DNA of 64,000 bases from Mesorhizobium sp. (lineage in GTDB: Bacteria; Pseudomonadota; Alphaproteobacteria; Rhizobiales; Rhizobiaceae): NCBI RefSeq assembly GCF_023954305.1, contig NZ_JAMLIG010000001.1:2810001-2874000 (forward strand), in the 5' to 3' direction. The number at the start of each line of letters is the position of its first letter. Position 1 is the stretch's first letter. This document shows, piece after piece, positions 42,916 through 50,839 of this stretch. The translations under genes were made by a program, and so were the position numbers. The notes beneath the pieces were generated by a model. It did no database searches and was not told the origin of the DNA. It saw only the letters and a list, made by a program, of their open reading frames with translations.

Positions 42916-45081
42916 TCATTGGGAAGATCCCAACACCATCAGCGCGTCCGCAACCCAGGCGCCCTGGCCTTCCGCGCAGACGATCAACGGGTTGATGTCC
43001 ATCTCCGCCACGTCGGTGACGAGCGCGAAATCGGCGATCTTGCCGATGGCGTCGATCGCCGCATCGAGGTCGGCCTTGGGCCGGCCGCGATAACCGTTGA
43101 ACAGCGGGAACATCTGCAGGGAGCGCAGGGCGCCCTCGATCGCCGCGCCGGATGAGGGCAGGAGCAGGGTGCGCGAATCCTTCAGGAGCTCCACCAGAAC
43201 GCCGCCGGTGCCGACGGTCATCACTGGGCCGAACAGCGGATCGCGGGTGATGCCGACGATGAGTTCGGCAACCGCGCCGGTGACCATGCGCTCCACATAG
43301 AGGCCCGTGCCGAGACGGGCCATGGCGTCGGCGGCGGCACGCACGGCGTCCGCGTCGCGCAGGTTGAGCTTCACCGCGCCGGCCTCGGACTTGTGCGCGA
43401 CGCCGAGCGCCTTGAGCGCGACGGGATAGCCGATCGCCTCGGCGGCCTCGACGGCCTCGTCGGTTGTCGCCGCGCGCTGGCCGGCGGGGATGGGCAGGCC
43501 GGCGGCGGCGAGGAGGGCCTTGGCGGCGGCTTCGTCGGGGGCTCCCTCCCCCTTGAGGGGAGGGTGGCCGGACGTAGTCCGGTCGGGTGGGGTCGCTGGT
43601 GACAGGCTCAGCGTGAATTTCGGCAGGGGCGTGCCGGTTGAGGTGACCCCACCCGGCCCTTCGGGCCACCCTCCCCTCAAGGGGGAGGGGAGCGGTGCGC
43701 GCCAAGCCTCTCCGACAAACACCGCCGCCTCCGCCGCGTCCATCGCCTCGGCGATGCCGAGGATCGGCACGATGCCACGCCGCAGAAGTTCCTCGGCATG
43801 CGTTTCGGGGATGTTCTCGCCCATGGAGGCCACGATCGCGCCTTTAGCACCGTTGGCTTTCAGCGCGGCGTCGAAAGCCCGCACCGTCGGCCACCAGTCG
43901 GCGTCCGAGCAGCGGTCGGTGCGCGGGAAGTCGAGCACCAGCATGTTGAGGTCGAAGCCGCCCGACGTCATCGCCGTGAAGGCGGTCGTCATCGCCGGTT
44001 CGTTGTTCCAGATGTAGGTGTTGTAGTCGAGCGGGTTGGCGACGGCGACCAACGGTCCCAGCGCCTGCGAGATTCGCGCCTTGTGCTCGGCAGTCAATGC
44101 GGGGAAGCTGACGCGGCGGCCCTCGGCGGTGTCGGCCATGACCGAGGCCTCGCCGCCGGAACAGCTCATCGACGACAATTTGCTGCCCTTGAGCGGGCCG
44201 ATCGCGTGGAAGAACTTGAGCGTTTCCAGGAAGGACGGGATCGTGTCGACGCGCGGGATGCCGAGCCGCTTCAGAAACGCGTCCGAGGCGGCGTCGGAGC
44301 CGGCCAGCGAAGCCGTGTGCGAGACGGTTGCTGCGCGGGCCTGCTCAGAGCGGCCGACCTTCATGGCGACGATCGGCTTTCGAAGCTCGCGCGCCCGCGC
44401 CGCGAGCCTTTCGAAGCCGGCGACGGAATCGAAACCTTCGATGTGCAGGCCAAGCGAGGAGACACGCTCGTCCTCGATCAGGCCCAGCGCCATCTCCGAC
44501 AGCCCGGTCTGCGCCTGGTTTCCGGCGGTCATCAGATAGGCCACCGGCAAGCCGCGCGTCTGCATGGTGAGGTTGCAGGCGATGTTGGACGATTGGGTGA
44601 TGATCGCGGCCCCGCGCTCCCCCGGCTTCAGCCGCCGGCCGCCATGCTGGTCGGGCCAGAGCAGGGCGCCGTCGGCATAGTTGATCAGGCCGTAACAGTT
44701 GGGCCCAATGACCGGCATGTCGCCGGCCGCCTCGATCAGGTCACGCTGCAGGCGCTCGCCCTCGGCATCGTAGTCGCCGGTCTCGCGGAAGCCGGCGGCG
44801 AAGCAGACCGCACCGCCCGCACCCTTGGCGCCCAGCTGGCGCACCACGTCGATGGTCAGGTTGCGGTTGACGCCGATGAAGACGGCGTCCGGCGCGTCGG
44901 GAAGGTCGGCGATGGTCTTGTAGGCTTTCACGCCTTCGACCGTGTCCCTGGTCGGATGCACGACCCACAGATCGCCGGGAAACTTCATCTTCAGCGTCTG
45001 CTTCACCACATTGGTGCCGAACCCGCCGCCGCCGACGACGCAGATCGACTTGGGCCGCAGCAGGCGTTCGAGGCGGGTCAT
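42916..45081 (-). CDS. ADP-forming acyl-CoA synthetase (acetate-CoA ligase family) with in-frame palindrome insert
   Basis: Fused alpha-beta NDP-forming CoA ligase of 721 residues. The CoA-binding domain is at the N-terminus (SICVVGGGGFGTNVVKQTL), with VIGPNCYGLINY. The ligase domain carries SHTASLAG with H255, the likely phospho-His position of the family. The ATP-grasp domain occupies about 515-715 (YPVALKALGVAHKSEAGAVKLN; VLVELLKDS; EMDINPLIV). Between them, residues about 464-514 are encoded by a palindromic repeat and are rich in Pro/Gly/Thr, unlike the family. The enzyme probably activates gamma-butyrobetaine, crotonobetaine or carnitine. Being reversible, it could also release carnitine from carnitinyl-CoA. 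It overlaps the DUF2161 gene by 4 bp. Confidence 0.88.
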   Translation of the reverse strand: MTRLERLLRPKSICVVGGGGFGTNVVKQTLKMKFPGDLWVVHPTRDTVEGVKAYKTIADLPDAPDAVFIGVNRNLTIDVVRQLGAKGAGGAVCFAAGFRETGDYDAEGERLQRDLIEAAGDMPVIGPNCYGLINYADGALLWPDQHGGRRLKPGERGAAIITQSSNIACNLTMQTRGLPVAYLMTAGNQAQTGLSEMALGLIEDERVSSLGLHIEGFDSVAGFERLAARARELRKPIVAMKVGRSEQARAATVSHTASLAGSDAASDAFLKRLGIPRVDTIPSFLETLKFFHAIGPLKGSKLSSMSCSGGEASVMADTAEGRRVSFPALTAEHKARISQALGPLVAVANPLDYNTYIWNNEPAMTTAFTAMTSGGFDLNMLVLDFPRTDRCSDADWWPTVRAFDAALKANGAKGAIVASMGENIPETHAEELLRRGIVPILGIAEAMDAAEAAVFVGEAWRAPLPSPLRGGWPEGPGGVTSTGTPLPKFTLSLSPATPPDRTTSGHPPLKGEGAPDEAAAKALLAAAGLPIPAGQRAATTDEAVEAAEAIGYPVALKALGVAHKSEAGAVKLNLRDADAVRAAADAMARLGTGLYVERMVTGAVAELIVGITRDPLFGPVMTVGTGGVLVELLKDSRTLLLPSSGAAIEGALRSLQMFPLFNGYRGRPKADLDAAIDAIGKIADFALVTDVAEMDINPLIVCAEGQGAWVADALMVLGSSQ
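43541..43692. repeat. Palindromic element, copy 4, inside the acyl-CoA synthetase gene
   Basis: Arms CTCCCTCCCCCTTGAGGGGA (43542 on) and its near-exact reverse complement (to about 43692) enclose an inner inverted pair CGGGTGGGGTC / GACCCCACCCG. The architecture (stem, GTGGCC, inner palindrome) matches the intergenic copies. It keeps the host reading frame open and adds about 51 codons in the interdomain linker. Confidence 0.85.
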
Positions 45082-45806
45082 GGCGTTATCGTCGGTTCGG
45101 GGGAGGGATCGACCGAGCGGCTGTTCGCGAGCTTCTCGAGCTCGGCGGCATAATCCTCGATGGCGGTGACGCCCTTGGGCGACAGGGCATAGACCCCGGT
45201 CGCGACGCGCTCGAACCAGCCGTAGTGATTGTCTGCCATCAGGCGGCGCGCATGCGCGATGCGGGTGGCGCGAGCGACCTCGGCGGCCTTGCACGGCCCG
45301 GCATCGCCGAGCATGCGCAGGCAGACGAGCACTTCCTGGCGATAGGCGGTGACGAGGTTGCGACGGGTCGAGCCGCCGCTGTTGGGGTCGCCCACGAGCC
45401 TGGCGAACTCGCGCAGCAGTCGCGTCTTGCGCGGCTTGGACTGGCGCGGCTTGTAGGGAGCTGGATCGCAGTGGATTTCGACGAACCCGTCGCTCAGGCG
45501 CACCGAGATGAGGCCGAGCCCGAGCCGGCGGCAGAGCGCCTGGTTGTCGCTCAGCGCCTTGTACGAGGCGCGACCCGCGCCGCGCGGCACCGCCACGTAG
45601 ACCGCGTCGCAGATCGACTGGCGCTGGATCGCCTGGTGGAAGAGCGACAGCGAGAACCCGGCCTTCAGCTCGACGATCACGGGCTCGTCGCCGTCGCGCA
45701 ACCCGACGACGTCGGCCGCGCCGACCTCGCCCTTGACCGTGTAGCCCTGTCCCTCGAGCATGCGCTTGACGGGGAGATAAAGGTCGGTTTCGCGGATTCG
45801 GGTCAT
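45078..45806 (-). CDS. DUF2161 protein, PD-(D/E)XK nuclease-like
   Basis: Protein of 242 residues. Near the N-terminus, GAADVVGLRDGDEPVIVELKAGFSLSLFHQAI has the spacing D-x(n)-ExK of the PD-(D/E)XK nuclease or phosphodiesterase fold. The C-terminal half contains a winged-helix-like region (CKAAEVARATRIAHARRLMADNHYGWFERVATGVYALSPKG). It overlaps the CoA-ligase start by 4 bp (ATGA) and so is translated with the carnitine genes, although no metabolic role is apparent. The true function is unknown. Confidence 0.85.
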   Translation of the reverse strand: MTRIRETDLYLPVKRMLEGQGYTVKGEVGAADVVGLRDGDEPVIVELKAGFSLSLFHQAIQRQSICDAVYVAVPRGAGRASYKALSDNQALCRRLGLGLISVRLSDGFVEIHCDPAPYKPRQSKPRKTRLLREFARLVGDPNSGGSTRRNLVTAYRQEVLVCLRMLGDAGPCKAAEVARATRIAHARRLMADNHYGWFERVATGVYALSPKGVTAIEDYAAELEKLANSRSVDPSPEPTITP

Positions 45807-45819
45807 GAGGCAAGCTCTA

Positions 45820-46021
45820 GTCCTTCTCCCCCTGCGGGAGAAGGTGGATCGGCCGAAGGCCGAGACCGTTGAGGGGTGCTGGACGGAGCGGGGCGCGGGA
45901 GAAGAGGGCGCGATTAGCGTCAGTTCTGCGCGTTCGCGCTCCACGCAGCACCCCTCATCCGACCTCACCTGCGCTGACGCTCCGGTTCGGCCACCTTCTT
46001 CCACAAGGGGAGAAGGACAGG
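45820..46021. repeat. Palindromic element, copy 5
   Basis: Left end TCCTTCTCCC-CCTGC-GGGAGAAGG plus GGTGG and a GGCC hairpin, and a right end that reverses this pattern up to GGGGAGAAGGA. An inner inverted pair, GAGGGGTGCT / AGCACCCCTC-like, is also present. Arms are imperfect. It fills the gap between the acyl-CoA dehydrogenase and DUF2161 genes. Confidence 0.7.
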
Positions 46022-46036
46022 GCGCCGTGGCCGCCA

Positions 46037-47200
46037 TCATCCCCCCACCGCCCTGAGCAGCGCACGCGAGATGATATGCCGCTGGATCTCGCTGGTGCCT
46101 TCCCAGATCCGTTCCACCCGCGCGTCGCGCCAGATGCGCTCGAGCGGCAGGTCGTCCATCAGGCCCATGCCGCCATGGATCTGGATCGCCTCGTCGGCGA
46201 TGAAGGCGAGCGCCTCGGTGGCCTTGAGCTTGGCCATGGCCATGTCCTCGTCGGTGACCGTGCCCTGGTCGTATTTCCAGCCGGCCTCGCGGGTTAAGAG
46301 CTCGGCCGCCTTCAGTTCCATCGCCATGTCGGCGAGCTTGAACGAGACGCCCTGGAACTTGCCGATCTGCTGGCCGAACTGCTCGCGCGAGGCGGCGTAT
46401 TCGATCGAATGCTGCAACGCGCGCTCAGCGCGGCCGAGGCAGGTGGAGGCGACCTGGAGACGGGTGGCGCCGAGCCAGGAATTGGCGACCTCGAAGCCGC
46501 GATGGACCTCGCCCAGGATCTGTTCTTTCGGCAGGCGGCAGTCGTCGAATTCGAGGATGGCGTTGGTGTAGCCGCGATGCGAGACGTTGCGATAGCCCTC
46601 GCGCACCGTGAAGCCGGGCGTGCCCTTGTCGACGAAGAAGGCGGTGATCTTCTTGCGCTTGCCGCGCGAGGTCTCCTCCTCGCCCGAGGCCATGAAGACG
46701 ATGGCGAAGCCGGCGATGTCGGCATGGCTGATGAAATGCTTGGTGCCGTTGAGCACCCAGTCGTCGCCGTCTTGCCTGGCGGTGGCCTTCATGCCGCGCA
46801 GGTCGGAGCCGGCGCCGGGTTCGGTCATCGCCAGGCAGTCCCAGGTCTCGCCGCGGATGCAGGGATAGAGATATTTCTGCCGCTGCTCCTCGGTTCCGGC
46901 GAGCAGGATATTTGACGGCCGCGCGACACAGGTCCAGTGCAGCGCATAGTTGGCGCGGCCGAGTTCCTTTTCGTAGAGCAGCCAGGACAGCGTATCGAGC
47001 CCCGCGCCGCCGACCTCCTCGGGCATGTTGGCGGCGTAGAGTCCGGCGTCCATCGCCTTTCGCTGGAGTTCCCTGATGAGGTCCATCTCCAGCCGGCCGG
47101 TGCGCTCCACTTCCGCCTCGTGCGGATAGAGCTCGGTCTCGACGAAGCTGCGCGTGGTCTCGACGATCAGCCTCTGCTCGTTGGTGAGACCGAAGTTCAT
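46037..47200 (-). CDS. Acyl-CoA dehydrogenase, CaiA/gamma-butyrobetainyl-CoA dehydrogenase-like
   Basis: FAD-dependent dehydrogenase of 387 residues, starting MNFGLTNEQRLIVETTRSF. The domains are in the normal order: an alpha N-terminal domain, a beta middle domain (AMTEPGAGSDLRGMKA), and a C-terminal domain with ALAFIADEAIQIHGGMGLMDDLPLERIWRDARVERIWEGTSEIQRHIISRAL. The catalytic Glu expected at the WEGTSEIQ region is present. In this cluster it would oxidise gamma-butyrobetainyl-CoA to crotonobetainyl-CoA; that substrate is inferred from context. Confidence 0.9.
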   Translation of the reverse strand: MNFGLTNEQRLIVETTRSFVETELYPHEAEVERTGRLEMDLIRELQRKAMDAGLYAANMPEEVGGAGLDTLSWLLYEKELGRANYALHWTCVARPSNILLAGTEEQRQKYLYPCIRGETWDCLAMTEPGAGSDLRGMKATARQDGDDWVLNGTKHFISHADIAGFAIVFMASGEEETSRGKRKKITAFFVDKGTPGFTVREGYRNVSHRGYTNAILEFDDCRLPKEQILGEVHRGFEVANSWLGATRLQVASTCLGRAERALQHSIEYAASREQFGQQIGKFQGVSFKLADMAMELKAAELLTREAGWKYDQGTVTDEDMAMAKLKATEALAFIADEAIQIHGGMGLMDDLPLERIWRDARVERIWEGTSEIQRHIISRALLRAVGG

Positions 47201-47233
47201 GGGGAGTTCTCCGTGAAATTCGGGGCGCAAGCG

Positions 47234-47369
47234 ACCCCCACTCCGTCACGCTTCGCGTGCCCCCTCTCCCCCGATCGACGGGGGCGAGGAAAGGCACCAA
47301 GCGTGGCCAAGTCTTCCTCTCCCCCGGGCAGGGGGAGAGGTGGCACGCGAAGCGTGACGGAGTGGGGGT
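47234..47369. repeat. Palindromic element, copy 6: perfect 28-bp outer arms
   Basis: The outer arms 47234-47261 and 47342-47369 are exact reverse complements (ACCCCCACTCCGTCACGC start). Inside are CCTCTCCCCC/GGGGGAGAGG stems. It lies between the carnitine dehydrogenase stop and the acyl-CoA dehydrogenase start. Confidence 0.85.
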
Positions 47370-47384
47370 GCTGCAACATCGCCG

Positions 47385-48455
47385 CTACTTCTTCTTGGCC
47401 TTCGCAACCTTCTTCGGCTTCGTCGCCACGGCCTTCTCGGCCGCCTTCGACACCTTCGCCTTCGCCGCCCTGCCGAGTTGCTTCACGTAGCTGTTGTGCA
47501 GTTCGCCGGCGCCCCAGCCCTTGCCTTTTTCGGCCATTGCCAGCGCCTCCATGATGCCGACGAGGTTGTCGTCCCGGATGCGTTCCAGCTCGCGGATCGA
47601 CCATTGGCCCGACTGGTCGTCGGACTGCGAGGCGACCAGGTCGACCAGTTCGTCGTTGAACTCCGGCACGTCCATCAGCTTGGTCCAGGGCCAGGCGAGC
47701 GCCGGGCCAAACTGGGCCATGAAGTGGCGCATGCCGGCCTCGCCGCCGGCAATCCGGTAGGTCTGGAACATGCCCATCTGCGCCCAGCGAAGGCCAAAGC
47801 CATAGCGCATGATGTCGTCGAGCTCCTCGACCGTGCAGATGCCATCCTTGATCAGCCACAGCGCCTCGCGCCAGGCTGCCTCCAGCAGGCGGTTGCCGAC
47901 GAAGGCGTCGATCTCCTTGTTGATGACGACGCACTTCATGCCGATCGAGGTGTAGGCCTCGCGCGCGCGCTCGACGAAGGCTTTGCCGGTCCTCTCGCCG
48001 GGCACGAGTTCGTTGATCGGCAGGAGATAGACCGGATTGAACGGGTGGGCGACGAGGAAGCGCTCGGGATGCTTCATGTCCTTCGCCATGTCGGTGGCCT
48101 TGAAGCCCGACGTGGACGAGCCGATCAGCGCGTCGGCGGGGGCGGCCGCCTCGATCTCGGCGATCGTCTTCAGCTTGACGTCGAGCCGCTCCGGCACGCT
48201 CTCCTGGATGAAGTCGGCATCCCTGACGGCCTCGGCAATGGATTTCGCATAGGTGACCTTGCCTTCCTTGGGCAGGCCCTTCGTCGCCATGCGCCTGTAG
48301 GCGCGGCGCGCGTTCTTCATCACCTCGTCGACCTTGCGCTTGGCCTCCGGATGCGGGTCGAACACGGCGACGTCGATGCCGTTCAAGGCCAGCCGCGCGA
48401 TCCAGCCGCCGCCGATGACGCCGCCGCCGATGCAGGCTGCTTTGGTGATGGTCAT
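47385..48455 (-). CDS. L-carnitine 3-dehydrogenase with Lys/Ala-rich C-terminal tail
   Basis: 3-hydroxyacyl-CoA-dehydrogenase-fold enzyme of 356 residues that oxidises L-carnitine to 3-dehydrocarnitine with NAD. The NAD motif GGGVIGGGW is at the N-terminus, the catalytic region FLVAHPFNPVYLLPINELVPG follows, and EAAWREALWLIKDGICTVEELDDIMRYGFGLRWAQMGMF is typical of carnitine dehydrogenases. The start follows GGAGG. The usual fold ends near residue 325; beyond it is a basic tail of about 30 residues (AAKAKVSKAAEKAVATKPKK and more). The tail is histone-tail-like and unusual for this enzyme. Confidence 0.9.
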   Translation of the reverse strand: MTITKAACIGGGVIGGGWIARLALNGIDVAVFDPHPEAKRKVDEVMKNARRAYRRMATKGLPKEGKVTYAKSIAEAVRDADFIQESVPERLDVKLKTIAEIEAAAPADALIGSSTSGFKATDMAKDMKHPERFLVAHPFNPVYLLPINELVPGERTGKAFVERAREAYTSIGMKCVVINKEIDAFVGNRLLEAAWREALWLIKDGICTVEELDDIMRYGFGLRWAQMGMFQTYRIAGGEAGMRHFMAQFGPALAWPWTKLMDVPEFNDELVDLVASQSDDQSGQWSIRELERIRDDNLVGIMEALAMAEKGKGWGAGELHNSYVKQLGRAAKAKVSKAAEKAVATKPKKVAKAKKK

Positions 48456-48489
48456 GAGAGTGCCTCCCATTTACGGAGGCGTTCTATGG

Positions 48490-48647
48490 CGCCCCCCTCT
48501 GTCCTGCCGGACATCTCCCCCACACGGGGGGAGATCGGCAGCTTCGATTGGATTGCCGGTCCTGCACCGTCCGCGATTGACGAAAACCCTCGTGACAGCC
48601 AATCTCCCCCCGTGTGGGGGAGATGTCCGGCAGGACAGAGGGGGGCG
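48490..48647. repeat. Palindromic element, copy 7: perfect 46-bp arms
   Basis: Arms 48490-48535 and 48602-48647 are exact reverse complements around 66 bases. The arm motifs are CGCCCCCCTCTGTCCTGCCG and ATCTCCCCC...GGGGGGAGAT. It lies between the BKACE stop and the carnitine dehydrogenase start. Confidence 0.9.
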
Positions 48648-48680
48648 TGAAGGAATACCGACATTCGCCTTCCCAACCGG

Positions 48681-49607
48681 CTACGCCGCCCTCGCCGAAA
48701 CCGGCGCGCGCTTGGTCAGATTGAGCTTCTGGCGCACTTCGGCGGGGCCGATCACGCGGGCGCCGAGGTTTTCGATGACCGTCACCGCTTTCTCGACCAG
48801 CTGGGCGTTGGTCGCCAGCACGCCCTTGTCGAGCCACAGATTGTCCTCCAGCCCGACGCGGACATTGCCGCCGGCGAGCACTGACGCCGCCACATAGGCC
48901 ATCTGGTTGCGGCCGAGCGCGAAGGCGGAGAAGGTCCATTCCTTCGGCACGTTGTTGACCATCGCCATGAAGGTGTTCAGATCGTCCGGTGCGCCCCACG
49001 GCACGCCCATGCAGAGCTGCACCAACGCGTCGGGCTTGAGCACGCCCTCGGTGACGAGTTGCCTGGCGAACCAGAGGTGGCCGGTGTCGAAGGCCTCGAT
49101 CTCGGGCTTCACACCCATCTTCGTCATCATCGAGCCCATGGCGCGCAGCATGCCGGGCGTGTTGGTCATCACGTAATCGGCCTCGGCGAAGTTCATCGTG
49201 CCGCAGTCGAGCGTGCAGATCTCCGGCAGGCACTGTCGGACGTGCTCCACGCGGTTCGACGCACCGCCCATGTCGGTGCCCTTCTCCTTCAGCGGCAGCG
49301 GGTTCTCGACGTCGCCAAACACCATGTCGCCGCCCATGCCGGCGGTCAGGTTCAGCACCACGTCGACCTCGGCGTCGCGGATGCGCTCCGTCACCTCGCG
49401 GTAGAGCGCCACGTCGCGTCGCGGCGCGCCCGTCTCGGGATCGCGGACGTGGCAGTGGACGACCGCGGCGCCGGCCTTCGCGGCGGCAATCGCGCTCTCA
49501 GCGATCTGCTTCGGCGAGCGCGGCACATGCGGCGAGCGGTCCTGCGTGCCGCCCGAGCCTGTGACGGCGCAGGTGATGAAGACCTCGCGGTTCATTTCGA
49601 GCGGCAT
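48681..49607 (-). CDS. BKACE-family beta-keto acid cleavage enzyme (dehydrocarnitine-cleaving type)
   Basis: Zinc TIM-barrel enzyme of 308 residues. Metal ligands are in VVHCHVRDPETG (H51 and H53). LNLTAGMGGDMVF and CTLDCGTMNF follow, and the C-terminal VRVGLEDNLWLDKGVLATNAQLVE contains the catalytic Glu block. BKACE enzymes condense a beta-keto acid with acetyl-CoA; the carnitine branch turns dehydrocarnitine into glycine betaine and acetoacetyl-CoA. The position next to carnitine dehydrogenase and opposite a CdhR-like regulator supports this. GGAGGAG precedes the ATG. Confidence 0.9.
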   Translation of the reverse strand: MPLEMNREVFITCAVTGSGGTQDRSPHVPRSPKQIAESAIAAAKAGAAVVHCHVRDPETGAPRRDVALYREVTERIRDAEVDVVLNLTAGMGGDMVFGDVENPLPLKEKGTDMGGASNRVEHVRQCLPEICTLDCGTMNFAEADYVMTNTPGMLRAMGSMMTKMGVKPEIEAFDTGHLWFARQLVTEGVLKPDALVQLCMGVPWGAPDDLNTFMAMVNNVPKEWTFSAFALGRNQMAYVAASVLAGGNVRVGLEDNLWLDKGVLATNAQLVEKAVTVIENLGARVIGPAEVRQKLNLTKRAPVSARAA

Positions 49608-49633
49608 CGCAATCTCCTCCGGGCATGTCGCGC

Positions 49634-49737
49634 TGCCCCTCACCCTTGCCCTCTCCCCATGAAGGACGGGGAGAGGGAGATCGCCGGCGTTTGCGTCCCC
49701 CTCTCCCCGCGTGTGGGAGAGGTAAGGGTGAGGGGCA
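49634..49737. repeat. Palindromic element, copy 8
   Basis: Imperfect arms TGCCCCTCACCCTTGCCCTC (49634 on) and a right arm ending GGTAAGGGTGAGGGGCA (to 49737), with CTCTCCCC/GGGGAGAG inner stems. It lies in the divergent region between the BKACE gene and the GlxA-type regulator. Confidence 0.75.
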
Positions 49738-49780
49738 ATTTCGGGTGGCAGCTTCCCCCGGCTTGCGTGCGAAGGCTTGA

Positions 49781-49795
49781 CGATTTACGAAATCG
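49781..49795. promoter_or_regulatory. 15-bp palindrome before the GlxA-type regulator
   Basis: CGATTT-ACG-AAATCG is a perfect palindrome ending 2 bases before the ATG. It may be an autoregulatory operator, although its closeness to the start codon leaves no room for a normal ribosome-binding site. Confidence 0.4.
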
Positions 49796-49797
49796 AT

Positions 49798-50778
49798 ATG
49801 TCGAAAAGCGAAGCGTCCTGTATCTTTATCCCCGACCCGTCGCCGCTCAGGCTGACCATGCTGGTGTTTTCGGGCTGCTCGATCATGTGCGTCGCATCGG
49901 CCGTCGATCCGCTGCGGGCAGCGAACCGCATCGCGGGCCGAACCGTGTTCGACTGGTCGCTTGTCTCGCCCGATGGAGAGCCGCCGATCACGACATCGGG
50001 CCTGCCGGTGGCGGTGTCCGGACGGTTCGACCCGGCGGCGAAGACCGACGTCCTGCTGGCGATCGGCGGGTTCGGGACCCGCTACGAAACCGCTCCGGCG
50101 CTGGTGTCCGGCTTTCGTCGGGCGGCGCGGACCGCGCGCGCGGTCGGCGGTATCGAGGCCGGAGGCTGGCTGCTCGCCCGCGCCGGACTTTTGGAAGGGC
50201 GCGCGGCGACGACGCACTGGGAGGACCTCGAGGATTTCGCCGCGGGCTTTCCCGGCGCCGACGTGCGGCCGGACCGCTACGTCATCGACGGGCCCGTCTT
50301 TACCACCGGCGGCGCGTCGCCGACCTTCGATCTGATGCTGCATCTGGTGCGGGCGCGGCTCGGCATGGCGGTGGCGCTCGATGTCGCGAGCGTGTTCATC
50401 TATGATCAGGCGCGCGCGGCGACCGACGCTCAGCCGCTGGTCTCGCTCGGCCGGCTCGACGGGTACGACCCGCGCCTCGCACAGGCGATCCGCCTGATGG
50501 AAGCGCATGTCGACCGGCCGCTGACGGTGGCCGCGATCGCGCGCCGCGTCGGCCTGTCGACGCGGGCGCTGGAACTGATGTTCGCGCGCTCGATCGGCGA
50601 GACGCCCGGGGCCTACTCGCTGCGGCTCAGGCTCGCTGCCGCCCGCCGGCTGGTGCTCGACACGGCCGAACCGATGGCCGACATCGCCGCCCGCACCGGC
50701 TTCTCGTCAGCATCGGCCTTCAGCCGGGCATTCAAGGCCGGCTTCGGCAAGGCGCCGGCGCTGATGAGAAGGGCATGA
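49798..50778 (+). CDS. GlxA-family (DJ-1/AraC) transcriptional regulator, CdhR-like
   Basis: Regulator of 326 residues. The N-terminal DJ-1/PfpI-like domain (about 15-200; LTMLVFSGCSIMCVASAVDPLRAAN, VGGIEAGGWLLARAGLLEGRAATTHW) is followed by an AraC DNA-binding domain (about 220-325; LTVAAIARRVGLSTRALELMFARSIGETPGAYSLRLRL). The nucleophile position of DJ-1 proteins is in GGIEAGGW and lacks Cys, as is common in GlxA regulators. CdhR, the known activator of carnitine dehydrogenase genes, is of this family. The divergent position suggests the same role. A TTG at 49777 is an alternative start. Confidence 0.9.
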   Translation: MSKSEASCIFIPDPSPLRLTMLVFSGCSIMCVASAVDPLRAANRIAGRTVFDWSLVSPDGEPPITTSGLPVAVSGRFDPAAKTDVLLAIGGFGTRYETAPALVSGFRRAARTARAVGGIEAGGWLLARAGLLEGRAATTHWEDLEDFAAGFPGADVRPDRYVIDGPVFTTGGASPTFDLMLHLVRARLGMAVALDVASVFIYDQARAATDAQPLVSLGRLDGYDPRLAQAIRLMEAHVDRPLTVAAIARRVGLSTRALELMFARSIGETPGAYSLRLRLAAARRLVLDTAEPMADIAARTGFSSASAFSRAFKAGFGKAPALMRRA

Positions 50779-50799
50779 GCGTTGAAGCACGGGGTGGAG

Positions 50800-50822
50800 T
50801 GGTATATATCATTGGTATATAT
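50800..50822. promoter_or_regulatory. Direct repeats before vapBC
   Basis: TGGTATATAT occurs at 50800-50809 and 50813-50822, 13 bp apart. It forms an AT-rich patch just upstream of the antitoxin start in an otherwise GC-rich region. It is probably the promoter and autoregulatory site. Confidence 0.5.
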
Positions 50823-50839
50823 TGTTAATGGAGGCGTAT

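Noticed and set aside
45082..45813. A 965-residue version of the acyl-CoA synthetase starting at 45813
   Set aside because: The added 240 residues are a shadow of the DUF2161 gene. The family N-terminus begins at the ATG at 45081 with a normal CoA-binding domain.
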